Source: an uncultured Pelagibacteraceae bacterium (GTDB lineage: Bacteria; Pseudomonadota; Alphaproteobacteria; Pelagibacterales; Pelagibacteraceae). From it: a stretch of 47,842 nt of DNA. This document shows positions 7,602-15,909 of this stretch, one piece after another; position 1 is the first letter of the stretch, and each line of letters opens with the position of its first letter. The translations under genes and the position numbers were made by a program. The stretch lies in contig CACORI010000005.1 in NCBI GenBank assembly GCA_902629585.1, forward strand, positions 1 to 47,842, written 5' to 3'. The notes below the pieces were generated by a model. The model searched no databases, had not been told where the DNA came from, and was given only the letters and a program-made list of their open reading frames with translations.

Positions 7602-8642
7602 ATGATTAAAGTTGGGGAGCATATTACTTTAGATATAATTGGAACTACGAGGGAATATGATCCTTCAGTTTTTGAGAAAGTAATTAAAGAAATAGCCAAA
7701 GTTGCAAATGTTACAATTTTGAATATTTCTAAATATAAATTTGAACCTCAAGGCTTTACAATTTTAGCTTTATTGGCTGAGAGCCATATTAGTTTTCATA
7801 CGTTTCCTGAAAAAGGAATTATAAGCTTTGACTTTTTTACTTGTGGAAAAATTAGTCCTTCTGTTGCAATTGATATTATCCAAAGAGAATTTGAACATAA
7901 AAGGATAGTTAAGAAAGAATTTAATAGAGATACTAAATCTTTGTATCATGACATTTATAGTTCTCCAGGTTTGCAAAAATCATATGTCGTGAATGATGTA
8001 TTAGAGGATTTTAAATCTAAAGTTGGTCAGCACATAGAAATTTTAGATTTAGAACAATTCGGAAAATCATTGTTCATAGATGGCGAGATACAAGTAGCCA
8101 CTTCTGATGAACACTTGTATAGCTCAACTTTTGTTGGAGCTGGGTTGAAATTGAATAAAGCAAATGATAAAGCGGCAATCATCGGTGGCGGTGATGGTGG
8201 AGTAGCTAGAGAGTGTATTTTTAAAAAATTTAATTTTATTGATTGGTATGAGCTTGATCATGAGGTGGTTGAAGTATGTAGTAAGCATTTAGGGAATATT
8301 GGAAATAAAGCTACAGAAAAAAATTCTGTAAAATGTGTATGGGGAGATGCTTTTGAAAGTATAAAATCTGTAAGTGATGATACTTATGACCACATATTTG
8401 TTGACTTAAATGATGATCAATTTTGTATTAATCTAGCTGCAAAAAATATGGATTCATTAGTAAGAATTCTTAAACCTAAAGGAGTTATTACTACTCAAGT
8501 TGGCAGCCAAGACAAAAAACCTCTTCAAGTTGAAAATTGGCTTAATGTTTTTAATCATTATTTTGGAAATACCAAATTATCCAGAGTTTATATACCTAGT
8601 TTTGACTGTTCTTGGAATTTTTCTTCTTCAATAAATCATTAA
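7602..8642 (+). CDS. SpeD-SpeE fusion: S-adenosylmethionine decarboxylase domain plus spermidine/spermine synthase domain
   Basis: Residues about 1-115 are a bacterial AdoMet decarboxylase (SpeD) domain: LLAESHISFHTFPE contains the Glu60-Ser61 self-cleavage site that would give the pyruvoyl group, with His66 and Cys81 (FFTCG) at the conserved catalytic positions. Residues about 120-346 are an aminopropyltransferase: IIGGGDGGVARE at 193-204, Glu217 for AdoMet ribose, GDAF at 248-251, and VDLND with catalytic Asp268. If cleaved, the pyruvoyl would lie at the N-terminus of a chain that still carries the synthase. Human spermine synthase has the same order with an inactive SpeD-like domain; here the decarboxylase residues are intact. 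The ATG lies one base after the aldolase stop. Confidence 0.9.
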   Translation: MIKVGEHITLDIIGTTREYDPSVFEKVIKEIAKVANVTILNISKYKFEPQGFTILALLAESHISFHTFPEKGIISFDFFTCGKISPSVAIDIIQREFEHKRIVKKEFNRDTKSLYHDIYSSPGLQKSYVVNDVLEDFKSKVGQHIEILDLEQFGKSLFIDGEIQVATSDEHLYSSTFVGAGLKLNKANDKAAIIGGGDGGVARECIFKKFNFIDWYELDHEVVEVCSKHLGNIGNKATEKNSVKCVWGDAFESIKSVSDDTYDHIFVDLNDDQFCINLAAKNMDSLVRILKPKGVITTQVGSQDKKPLQVENWLNVFNHYFGNTKLSRVYIPSFDCSWNFSSSINH

Positions 8643-8690
8643 TTTTTTCTTTTTAAATTCTTTAAATTATGAAATACTTTGATTTTTATT

Positions 8691-8697
8691 AAAGGAG
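8691..8697 (+). promoter_or_regulatory. Strong ribosome binding site of the amino-acid binding protein
   Basis: AAAGGAG lies 6 bases before the ATG at 8704. This is a near-perfect Shine-Dalgarno sequence, whereas most genes in the window have weak or no visible ones, and it fits the high expression expected of a periplasmic binding protein. The 61-base gap (8643-8703) otherwise shows no clear terminator hairpin. Confidence 0.7.
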
Positions 8698-8703
8698 ATC
8701 ATA

Positions 8704-9531
8704 ATGAGTATATTTAAAAAAACATTTTTTTCAGTTTTACTTTCTCTATTGTTAATAGGAAATGTTAATGCTGATAAAATTAAAATTGGAACAGAGGGCG
8801 CTTATCCTCCATGGAACTCAAAAACCGAAGCTGGTAAGTTAATTGGATTTGAAGTTGAATTAGCTTATACTTTATGTCGTTATATTGGACGACAATGTGA
8901 AATAGTTGAGCAAGATTGGGATGGTATGATACCAGCTTTAATCATGAGAAAGTTTGACGCGATAATGGCAGGAATGTCAATTACTGCAGAAAGACAAAAA
9001 GCTATAAACTTTTCACAAGGATATGCAGATGAAGTAGCATCACTCGCAGTGATGAAAGGTTCAAGCCTTGAAGGAATGGACACACCTGCAGGTATAAACT
9101 TAACAAAACCTAATGCGGCTGCAAAAAAAGCTCTTAAAACTCTTACCGGGGCTTTAGCAGGCAAAACAGTTTGTGTTCAAACAGCAACTATTCACCAAAA
9201 CTTTTTAGATTCAGGTGATGTAGGAAAGGTAAATGTAAGAACTTACAAAACACAAGATGAAGTAAATCTAGATTTAGCATCTGGGAGATGTGATGCTGCA
9301 TTAGCTGCTGCCGTTGCATTCAGCGATTATGCAGAAAAATCTGGCAAACCTGTTGTTTTAGTTGGACCAACTTTTTCAGGAGGTGCATTTGGTAATGGTG
9401 TTGGAGTAGGTATTAGAAAAGATGATACTGAGCTTTTAAAAGCATTTAATAAAGCAATTGATAAAGCGAGAAAGAACGGAGATATTAGTAGAATAGCTAC
9501 TAAGTGGTTCGGTTTTGACGCTTCTATGTAA
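8704..9531 (+). CDS. Periplasmic amino-acid-binding protein of an ABC transporter
   Basis: Type II (family 3) extracellular solute-binding protein for polar amino acids. Residues 1-23 are a signal peptide ending in NVNA. The mature part begins DKIKIGTEGAYPPWN, the standard family opening, followed by GFEVELAYTLCRYIG, WDGMIPAL, and MSITAERQKAINFS. Length (275 aa) is typical of HisJ/ArgT/OccT proteins for basic or opine-like amino acids; the exact ligand cannot be read. It precedes two permease genes at 9576 and 10268, with a perfect hairpin between it and the first permease. Two alanine-rich central stretches are unusual but within family variation. Confidence 0.9.
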   Translation: MSIFKKTFFSVLLSLLLIGNVNADKIKIGTEGAYPPWNSKTEAGKLIGFEVELAYTLCRYIGRQCEIVEQDWDGMIPALIMRKFDAIMAGMSITAERQKAINFSQGYADEVASLAVMKGSSLEGMDTPAGINLTKPNAAAKKALKTLTGALAGKTVCVQTATIHQNFLDSGDVGKVNVRTYKTQDEVNLDLASGRCDAALAAAVAFSDYAEKSGKPVVLVGPTFSGGAFGNGVGVGIRKDDTELLKAFNKAIDKARKNGDISRIATKWFGFDASM

Positions 9532-9543
9532 TTAATTTTAGAT

Positions 9544-9570
9544 TTGGCGACTATAATGTATAGTCGCCAA
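9544..9570 (+). terminator. Perfect 12-bp hairpin between binding-protein and permease genes
   Basis: The arms TTGGCGACTATA (9544-9555) and TATAGTCGCCAA (9559-9570) are exact reverse complements around a 3-base loop, followed by TCTTT. It sits 12 bases after the binding-protein stop codon and 5 bases before the permease start codon. In ABC operons such a structure commonly stabilises the 3' end of the binding-protein message or partially terminates, giving more binding protein than permease. The short T run argues for partial termination or RNA stabilisation rather than full termination. Confidence 0.75.
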
Positions 9571-9575
9571 TCTTT

Positions 9576-10268
9576 ATGGAACTTCTAGCATTTGGAGATA
9601 CTGGTTGGGGTGATGAATTATTTTACGCAACCCTAATGACAATAGCTGTTTCTATAACAGCAATGATAATTGGTTTTTGTTTTGCAGCAATTTTTACTCC
9701 ACTTAAACTTTCAAAGAGTAAATTTTTTAATTTAATAGCGAATTCTTACACAACAGTAATTAGAGGTGTGCCAGAATTATTGGTTATTTACCTCTTCTTT
9801 TTTGGTGGAAGTGGTGCAGTAATGTACGTTGCTTCAATATTTGGATATAATGAATATATTGAAATAAATGCATTTATCACGGGCGCCTTTGCAATTGGCA
9901 TAATTTCTGGAGCTTACTCAACAGAGGTTTTTAGAGGCGCAGTTCAGTCAATTGATAAAGGCCAGTTTGAGGCAGCGAAGGTTTTAGGTTTAAGTAAATT
10001 TGCCCAATTTTTTAAAATAATTCTTCCCCAAGTTTTACGACTAGCTATTCCAAATTTAAGTAATGTTTGGCAAATAACTTTAAAAGATACATCTTTAATT
10101 TCTGTAACAGGTTTGGTTGAAATTATGAGACAATCTTATATTGCAGCAGGTTCCACTAGAGATCCATTATTTTTTTACTCTTTTGCAGCAGTTTTATATT
10201 TGTTGCTGACATTTTTAAGTATGAAATTAATTAATAAATTAGAAATAAGATACAGCAGAGGTTATTGA
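9576..10268 (+). CDS. Amino-acid ABC transporter permease (HisQ-like)
   Basis: Membrane subunit of a polar amino-acid uptake system. The region NSYTTVIRGVPELLVIYLFF is the family opening after the first transmembrane helix, and the EAA loop (EAAKVLGLSKFAQFFKIILP, about residues 130-150) is the docking site for the ATPase. About five hydrophobic helices are visible. The length of 230 aa is normal. The paired permease gene overlaps its stop codon by one base. No ATP-binding subunit gene occurs beside the pair. Confidence 0.9.
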   Translation: MELLAFGDTGWGDELFYATLMTIAVSITAMIIGFCFAAIFTPLKLSKSKFFNLIANSYTTVIRGVPELLVIYLFFFGGSGAVMYVASIFGYNEYIEINAFITGAFAIGIISGAYSTEVFRGAVQSIDKGQFEAAKVLGLSKFAQFFKIILPQVLRLAIPNLSNVWQITLKDTSLISVTGLVEIMRQSYIAAGSTRDPLFFYSFAAVLYLLLTFLSMKLINKLEIRYSRGY

Positions 10269-10939
10269 TGGATTTTGAATTAATGTTTACAAGCTTTCCT
10301 AAGTTGTTAAGTGCAACTTTAATTACCTTAAAACTTTTATCAGTTTCTTTAATTATTGGATTATTTATTGGTCTTTTATTTGCAATTTTAAGACTAAACA
10401 AAAATATTTTTGTTAATAAATTTGCGTATGGCTATTCATACATATTTAGAGGTACACCACTATTAGTTCAAATATTTATTATTTATTTTGGTTTAGGTCA
10501 AATCGAATATTTAAGATCAACTTTTCTCTGGGTAATATTAAAGGAACCTTATTGGTGTGCAATTATTGCTTTTGCTTTAAATACTGGTGCTTATACTTCT
10601 GAGATATTGAGATCAGCATTTCAAACAATTAAATTAGGCATGATAGAAGCAGGTAAAAGTTTAGGAATTTCTAATAAAATAATATTTTATAAAATTCAAA
10701 TACCTATAGCAATTAGACAATCACTTCCAGCTTATGGAAATGAGATAATATTAATGATGAAAGGGACGTCATTAGCTAGCACAGTAACCTTAATGGATTT
10801 AACAGGTGTTGCAAAATATATTATTTCAACAACCTTTAAGCCTATTGAGGTATTTATTGTTGCGGGTGGAATTTATCTATTTATGACCTTTTGCATTCAT
10901 AACATAATAAAATTCCTTGAAAAAAAATATTCATTTTGA
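10268..10939 (+). CDS. Amino-acid ABC transporter permease (HisM-like)
   Basis: Second membrane subunit, paired with the gene at 9576. It shows the family features YSYIFRGTPLLVQIFIIYFG and an EAA loop (EAGKSLGISNKIIFYKIQIP) that would contact the ATPase. I place the start at the ATG at 10268, whose A is the last base of the preceding TGA (TGATG), giving 223 aa; a TTG one codon earlier is possible. The expected third gene, an ATPase, is absent: the next gene at 11000 is a glycan-type protein. The subunit must come from elsewhere in the genome. Confidence 0.9.
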   Translation: MDFELMFTSFPKLLSATLITLKLLSVSLIIGLFIGLLFAILRLNKNIFVNKFAYGYSYIFRGTPLLVQIFIIYFGLGQIEYLRSTFLWVILKEPYWCAIIAFALNTGAYTSEILRSAFQTIKLGMIEAGKSLGISNKIIFYKIQIPIAIRQSLPAYGNEIILMMKGTSLASTVTLMDLTGVAKYIISTTFKPIEVFIVAGGIYLFMTFCIHNIIKFLEKKYSF

Positions 10940-10999
10940 ATTTTAAAGAAAAAAAAATTAAGCTACATAATACAAAAGATACTTAAACAAAGATAAAAA

Positions 11000-12199
11000 A
11001 TGTCCAATATTAAAACAAAAGCCATATTTTATGCCTATTCCAACAATGCATTAGATCATTTAGCTCCCTATGCGGTTTTGTGTCATGAAAAAAAAATAGA
11101 ATGTGTAATTATTTATGGTGAAGATTTTATAAAGCTAAAAGTTGTTCCAAAAAACAATATAGTTCAAATATTCAAAGATTTAAATATTTCATCATACAAT
11201 TATCCTAAATTTGAAAAAAATGGATTTATTGAGAAACTTTATTCTTATATTTGGTATTTAGCCAATGTGATTGAAAAAATAAATTTTATACCAATTTTTT
11301 TTAAAAATAAAGCTAAAGGACTTTGTAATAAATTTTTTCAAATTTTAAATGGTGATTTACTGGGTAAAAATACTGCAGAAAAATTGTTAGAAAATACTGA
11401 TAAAGTTTTAGTTTTTACAGATAGTTGGAGTCAAAACAAAAAAATACAAAATGGATTTTTATCTTATGTAAAAGGTAAGGCTACAATTATATCTACTAAT
11501 CATACTCCTTGGCATTTTCATCGTTCACAACCTATCAAGCCATCATCTTTAAATGAGGATGTTGCATTAGTTTCTAATAAGTGGGAAGCAGATGCTAAAA
11601 AATTTATAAAAAAAAGAGAAGTTATAGGAACTCTTCGTTATTCAAAAAAATGGTTAAGTTTACTTGACAAATATAATAAAGAAAAAATTATTAAAGAAGA
11701 TAATAAAAAAAATATTCTTGTTCTTGCTCACAGCGAAACGCATACTAGTGATTGGAAAAGAATGATAAATTTACTTCATAAACTTGTTGTAAAAAAAGAT
11801 TTTAATCTCTCTATTCTCCCGCATGTTAGAGGAATGGCAAATATGAAACCACCAAAAGAGCTAAAAAAAGTTTGGGACAATAGCTCTTCCTTAGACGCAG
11901 CTGTAAAAAAATCTGATATAGTAATTTTTTGGACAACTTCAGCAATATTTGAAGCTGTGGTAAGAAATAAAAAGATATTTTATTTATCTTTTCTAAGTAA
12001 GCTTGATGGAAATTATATCTGGCAAAAAGATGCACCTACAAATATTATAATAAAAGATGAAATAGAATTATTTAGTGAAATTGCTAAATATGAAATAAAA
12101 GATTTACCAAATAATATTTGTTTTCAAAAAATAATTTGGCCAGAGGGAGATCCCTGGTCCAATGCATCCAATTTTTTAGATAGATTTTTAACTAAATAG
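11000..12199 (+). CDS. Putative GT-B-like glycan protein, function unknown
   Basis: 399 aa, no signal peptide. I do not recognise a named family. Visible features suggest a two-domain Rossmann (GT-B or polysaccharide-type) protein: an N-terminal segment with AIFYAYSNNALDHLAPY, a central KVLVFTDSWSQ and ISTNHTPWHFHRS, and a C-terminal half with ILVLAHSETHTSDWKR, LSILPHVRG, and SDIVIFWTTSAIFEAVVRNK, the last resembling the 'suspect a stored or exported chain, find the source' helix of CDP-glycerol or polysialate-type transferases. It lies in an envelope-glycan neighbourhood and ends one base before the convergent DUF6165 gene. Confidence 0.5.
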   Translation: MSNIKTKAIFYAYSNNALDHLAPYAVLCHEKKIECVIIYGEDFIKLKVVPKNNIVQIFKDLNISSYNYPKFEKNGFIEKLYSYIWYLANVIEKINFIPIFFKNKAKGLCNKFFQILNGDLLGKNTAEKLLENTDKVLVFTDSWSQNKKIQNGFLSYVKGKATIISTNHTPWHFHRSQPIKPSSLNEDVALVSNKWEADAKKFIKKREVIGTLRYSKKWLSLLDKYNKEKIIKEDNKKNILVLAHSETHTSDWKRMINLLHKLVVKKDFNLSILPHVRGMANMKPPKELKKVWDNSSSLDAAVKKSDIVIFWTTSAIFEAVVRNKKIFYLSFLSKLDGNYIWQKDAPTNIIIKDEIELFSEIAKYEIKDLPNNICFQKIIWPEGDPWSNASNFLDRFLTK

Positions 12200-12200
12200 A

Positions 12201-12590
12201 TTAGTAATTTGTATATTCTTTAATCTCTTTAATTTTAGAACCAGTATAATCATTTATTTCCAATTTAATTTTAGCTCTATCGTCATTTAAAAAATGTACA
12301 TCCCTTGAAAGTTTGATAAATTTGGCACCAAAATTTTTTTCATTTTCACACTGTCGCTTACCATCCTCTATGTCCCATAATTTAGCATTTATTTCTTTTA
12401 GAGTTTTAAAGAGTTTGTTGAGTTTATCATCATTCTTAACATTATTTTTAAGCTGCTTTTTTAAAACAGAATATTCGTCTGAGATAAATTTTAATTTGTT
12501 AATATCTTTTATCTTTTCTAGTTTTATTTCTAAAATTGAAATTTTATCTAAAAGTTCACCAATTGAAATTTCGACTATAATTTTATTCAT
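12201..12590 (-). CDS. DUF6165 family protein
   Basis: Small (129 aa), highly charged, probably helical cytoplasmic protein. It opens with VEISIGELLDKISILEIKLE and contains LWDIEDGKRQCE, FIKLSRDVHFLNDDRAKIK and a closing GSKIKEIKEY; this pattern is what I recall for DUF6165, a family often found beside glycosyltransferases. Function is unknown. It is convergent with the 11000 gene (1-base gap) and divergent from the GT9 gene (30-base gap). The opposite-strand open frame at 12313-12636 is a shadow: its predicted product is only low-complexity hydrophobic sequence. Confidence 0.65.
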   Translation of the reverse strand: MNKIIVEISIGELLDKISILEIKLEKIKDINKLKFISDEYSVLKKQLKNNVKNDDKLNKLFKTLKEINAKLWDIEDGKRQCENEKNFGAKFIKLSRDVHFLNDDRAKIKLEINDYTGSKIKEIKEYTNY

Positions 12591-12620
12591 AAAACAAAAT
12601 ACTGTGTTATCTTATAATAT

Positions 12621-13559
12621 ATGTCTAATATATTAATTATTAAACATGGTTCCTTAGGAGATATAGCGCAAGCTAGTGGGGCAATTCAAGATATATTTGA
12701 AAACCATAAAGATGATCAAATTTTTTTTCTAACAACAAAACCATATATTGAACTATTTAAAAAAAATCCTTTTATCAATGGAGTAATTTTAGACAAAAGA
12801 CTGTCTAGATTCAATCTACTATATTTATATTCACTGATGAGAACAATTAAAAAATACAATTTTACAAAAATTTTTGATCTTCAAAACTCTTCAAGAACAT
12901 TATTCTATAAAAAAATTTTATTTCCAAATGCAAAGTATGATATTTGGTCGAGTTCTTTAACAACTTTGCCCGCAAACAAGACAAAAGAAGATTATGATAA
13001 AATATCAGTTTTAGAAAGATTTGACCATCAGTTAAAGTTTTCAGGCTTAAAAACAATTAATACAATGATACCAAACTTTGATTGGGCTATTTCAGATATT
13101 AGTAAAATTAAAAACCAATATGATTTAAAAAATTATATAATATTGTTTCCATTTTGCTCACCTCATCTCGAATTAAAAAAATGGCCTTATTATAATGAAC
13201 TGATTAAAAAAATATTAAATAAATTTGAAAATAAATATAAGATTATTACTGTACCTGGACCAAATGAAATAAGTCTTTCAAATGATATTGATGCAGTCAC
13301 CATTTTAGACAATGGAGAAGCTTTAGATATTTCTCAACTAACTGCTCTTATAAAGGACAGTGCTTTTGTAGTAGCAAATGACACAGGTCCAGCTCATATA
13401 ACAGCCCATGTAGGAGCTAAGGGCTTAACTTTATTTGGAAAACATACCACACCTTATAAAGTTAGTATTGAAACAAAAAATTTTAAAGCAATTCATGTAA
13501 ACGACCTAAAAGAGTTAAGTTCGGATAAAGTATTTGAAAAACTTTGTAAGTTAATCTAA
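12621..13559 (+). CDS. Family 9 glycosyltransferase (heptosyltransferase-like)
   Basis: GT9 proteins add heptose or related sugars to the LPS core or other envelope glycans. The N-terminus ILIIKHGSLGDIAQASGAI is the diagnostic GT9 acceptor-side loop (usual form LGDV at this position), and VVANDTGPAHITAHVG near residue 252 is the matching donor-site motif. The 312 aa length is typical. It is divergent from the DUF6165 gene. A TATAAT hexamer at 12613-12618 is too close to the ATG at 12621 to be its -10 box. Donor sugar cannot be read. Confidence 0.88.
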   Translation: MSNILIIKHGSLGDIAQASGAIQDIFENHKDDQIFFLTTKPYIELFKKNPFINGVILDKRLSRFNLLYLYSLMRTIKKYNFTKIFDLQNSSRTLFYKKILFPNAKYDIWSSSLTTLPANKTKEDYDKISVLERFDHQLKFSGLKTINTMIPNFDWAISDISKIKNQYDLKNYIILFPFCSPHLELKKWPYYNELIKKILNKFENKYKIITVPGPNEISLSNDIDAVTILDNGEALDISQLTALIKDSAFVVANDTGPAHITAHVGAKGLTLFGKHTTPYKVSIETKNFKAIHVNDLKELSSDKVFEKLCKLI

Positions 13560-13593
13560 TTCGTAGTAAGAAATAAAACTATAAATTTGTTTT

Positions 13594-14727
13594 ATGAAAA
13601 CTATACCTACATCTTGGCCGTATATCAGTAAAAATGAAATTTTAAGTGCTAGAAAAGTTTTAAATGAGGGATGGCTTGGTTTAGGAAGTTATGTAGAAAA
13701 ATTTGAAAAAAAATTATCCCATTATTTAAATTTAAAAAATAGATTCATTTGTTGTGTCAGCACTGGAACTGATGCATTGTTAATGAGCTTATTTGTTGCC
13801 AAAATAAAAAGAGGTGATGAAGTAATTTTACCTTCTTTAAATTTTTTAGCATGCGCTCAATCAATTTTACTATGTGGGGCTAAACCAGTTTTTTGTGATG
13901 TGGATGAAAAAACCTTATGCATAGATGTGGAAAAATTAAAAAAACTAATAAACAAAAAAACAAAAGCAGTAATAGCAGTAGATTACTCAGGTAATATAGC
14001 AGACTATAAAAAATTAAATATTTTAAAGAAAAAATATAAATTTAAGATTATTCAAGATGCTGCTCACTCCTTTGGTTCAGTTTATGACAATAAACAAGTT
14101 GGGAATTTTTCTGATATAACAATTTTTAGTTTTGATCCAATTAAGACTATTACAACAATAGATGGAGGGGCTATTGTAGTGAAGAGTTTAAAAGATTTAG
14201 AATATTTAAAGTCTATTAGACAACTAGGCTATTCTGTGCAACCGAATGTAGCCTTTAGAAATAAAAAAAAACTAGCTTACGATGTGAAAAATTTAGGTTT
14301 TCAAAACAGAATGTCAAACGTTCATGCAGCTATTGGATTAGCACAAATAGATAAGATTAGCAGTATTATTTCAAAGAAAAGAAATCTATGCAAAAATTAT
14401 AATTATCTATTTAAGAAAATTGACAAAGTGATAACACCTTTTTCAACATATGAAAAAGTAACACCATTTATTTATTATATAAGAGTTAAAAAAAAATATA
14501 GAGATAGGTTGAGAAGCTATTTAAGAAAAAAGAATATTTTTACAGGATTACACTGGTACCCTAATCATAAACTAACTTTATTCAAAAAATGTAAAAAGGG
14601 TGATTTGTCTGTAACAAATAAAGTAGCATCAGAACTCATAACCTTACCACTATTTTATAAACTTGAAAAAAAAGAACAAATATATATTTTTAACCATGTA
14701 CGAAATTTTCTAAAAAATGAAAAATAA
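13594..14727 (+). CDS. DegT/DnrJ/EryC1/StrS family sugar aminotransferase
   Basis: PLP enzyme that aminates a nucleotide-linked keto-sugar. VSTGTDALLMSL at 55-66 binds the PLP phosphate, QDAAHSFGS at 154-162 holds the ring-binding Asp155, and Lys184 in FSFDPIKTITTIDGGA is the predicted PLP lysine. PSLNFLACAQSI is the usual family segment. Length of 377 aa is normal. The stop overlaps the radical SAM gene by 11 bases, so the two are translated together. Together with the formyltransferase at 15910, it suggests synthesis of an amino- or N-formylamino-sugar for the envelope. Confidence 0.9.
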   Translation: MKTIPTSWPYISKNEILSARKVLNEGWLGLGSYVEKFEKKLSHYLNLKNRFICCVSTGTDALLMSLFVAKIKRGDEVILPSLNFLACAQSILLCGAKPVFCDVDEKTLCIDVEKLKKLINKKTKAVIAVDYSGNIADYKKLNILKKKYKFKIIQDAAHSFGSVYDNKQVGNFSDITIFSFDPIKTITTIDGGAIVVKSLKDLEYLKSIRQLGYSVQPNVAFRNKKKLAYDVKNLGFQNRMSNVHAAIGLAQIDKISSIISKKRNLCKNYNYLFKKIDKVITPFSTYEKVTPFIYYIRVKKKYRDRLRSYLRKKNIFTGLHWYPNHKLTLFKKCKKGDLSVTNKVASELITLPLFYKLEKKEQIYIFNHVRNFLKNEK

Positions 14728-15904
14728 TTCTTTTTATGATATATCAGGAGTGCAAGATAAGTCGATTAAATCAAGCACACATAAAGCAGCATATTTATCA
14801 AAAGCTGGAGATTTCAATATTTCTTTAAAAGATTTAAAAAATGCAAATTTTAAAATGTCTTTATCTTTTGAGGATAAAGAAATTTTAAATAAAATCATAA
14901 TTGGAATTGAAAAAACTAATGAATTACCATTTCCATGGACACCACAAGAAGATTTTTATTGTAATCAAATTAAAGATTTGAATAAAAAAATACTATATAT
15001 AATTTATAGATATAAGTTCAAAGTCTACCCAGATAAAAGAATACTATCAGATTTTCCGATACATGTTTTATTAGAGCCTGCAGGTATATGCAATCTAAGA
15101 TGTACAATGTGTTATCAAAGCGACAGAACTTTTACTGGAGATAATATAAAAAAAAATTCTAACAAACAGTTTATGGGTATGATGGATTTTAACCTATTTA
15201 CAAAAGTAATTGATGAATGTGATGCAGAGGGATGTAACGCAATTAGCTTAGGTAGTAGAGGCGAGCCGATGCTAAATAAAAATTTCAATAAAATGTTAAA
15301 TTATATTAATGAAAAGAAAAATTTTTTTGATGTTAAAATTAATTCAAATGGAAGTGCTTTGAATGAAAAAAATTGTCATACAATCTTAAGCAGCAACGTG
15401 AATATATTGGTAATTAGCTGCGAAGGTGAATATAAGGAATTATATGAAAAAATTAGATTAGGAGGTAACTTTGATAAACTAGTTGAAAATGTAAAATTAC
15501 TTAAAGATATAAGAGAAAAACATTATAAAGATTCTAAACTTGAAATAAGAATTTCAGGTGTTCATTTTCACAAAGATCAAAAAAGAGAACCTTTTTTAAA
15601 TTTTTGGAAAAATTATGTTGATGTAGTGTCTTATGTTAAAGCACAAATAAGATGGGATACTTATAATAATGAAATTCTCGAAAAAAATAATGAATGTGAT
15701 TTTTTATGGGAAAAATTATATGTTTGGTGGGACGGAGTAACTAATCCTTGTGATGAAGATTACAAAAGTATGTTAAGTCCTGGAAATGTAAAATATGACA
15801 CAATCAAAAATATTTGGAAAAGTCAAAAACTACAAAACTTAAGAGATTTGCATAAAAATGGCAAAAGAAAAACTGTTCTGCCATGTGATAGATGTGGTGT
15901 ATAA
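14717..15904 (+). CDS. Radical SAM protein with SPASM-like C-terminus
   Basis: 395 aa. The iron-sulfur motif C125-x3-C129-x2-C132 (AGICNLRCTMC) binds the SAM-cleaving cluster. The C-terminal part has WDGVTNPCDEDY, a GNVKYDTIKNIWKS segment and a final PCDRCGV, which is the arrangement seen in SPASM/twitch proteins that hold a further cluster. The first 115 residues are an extra N-terminal region with no recognised domain. Members in glycan clusters are thought to act on sugars or lipid-linked intermediates, but the substrate here is unknown. Overlap with the aminotransferase gene by 11 bases points to a joint role. Confidence 0.85.
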   Translation: MKNNSFYDISGVQDKSIKSSTHKAAYLSKAGDFNISLKDLKNANFKMSLSFEDKEILNKIIIGIEKTNELPFPWTPQEDFYCNQIKDLNKKILYIIYRYKFKVYPDKRILSDFPIHVLLEPAGICNLRCTMCYQSDRTFTGDNIKKNSNKQFMGMMDFNLFTKVIDECDAEGCNAISLGSRGEPMLNKNFNKMLNYINEKKNFFDVKINSNGSALNEKNCHTILSSNVNILVISCEGEYKELYEKIRLGGNFDKLVENVKLLKDIREKHYKDSKLEIRISGVHFHKDQKREPFLNFWKNYVDVVSYVKAQIRWDTYNNEILEKNNECDFLWEKLYVWWDGVTNPCDEDYKSMLSPGNVKYDTIKNIWKSQKLQNLRDLHKNGKRKTVLPCDRCGV

Positions 15905-15909
15905 ATGCT

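Noticed and set aside
12613-12618. TATAAT before the GT9 gene
   Set aside because: Only 2 bases before the ATG, so the transcript would start after the start codon; no -35 at the right distance.
12313-12636. 107-residue open frame opposite the DUF6165 gene
   Set aside because: Serine/phenylalanine/leucine-rich shadow of a real gene on the other strand; no family features.
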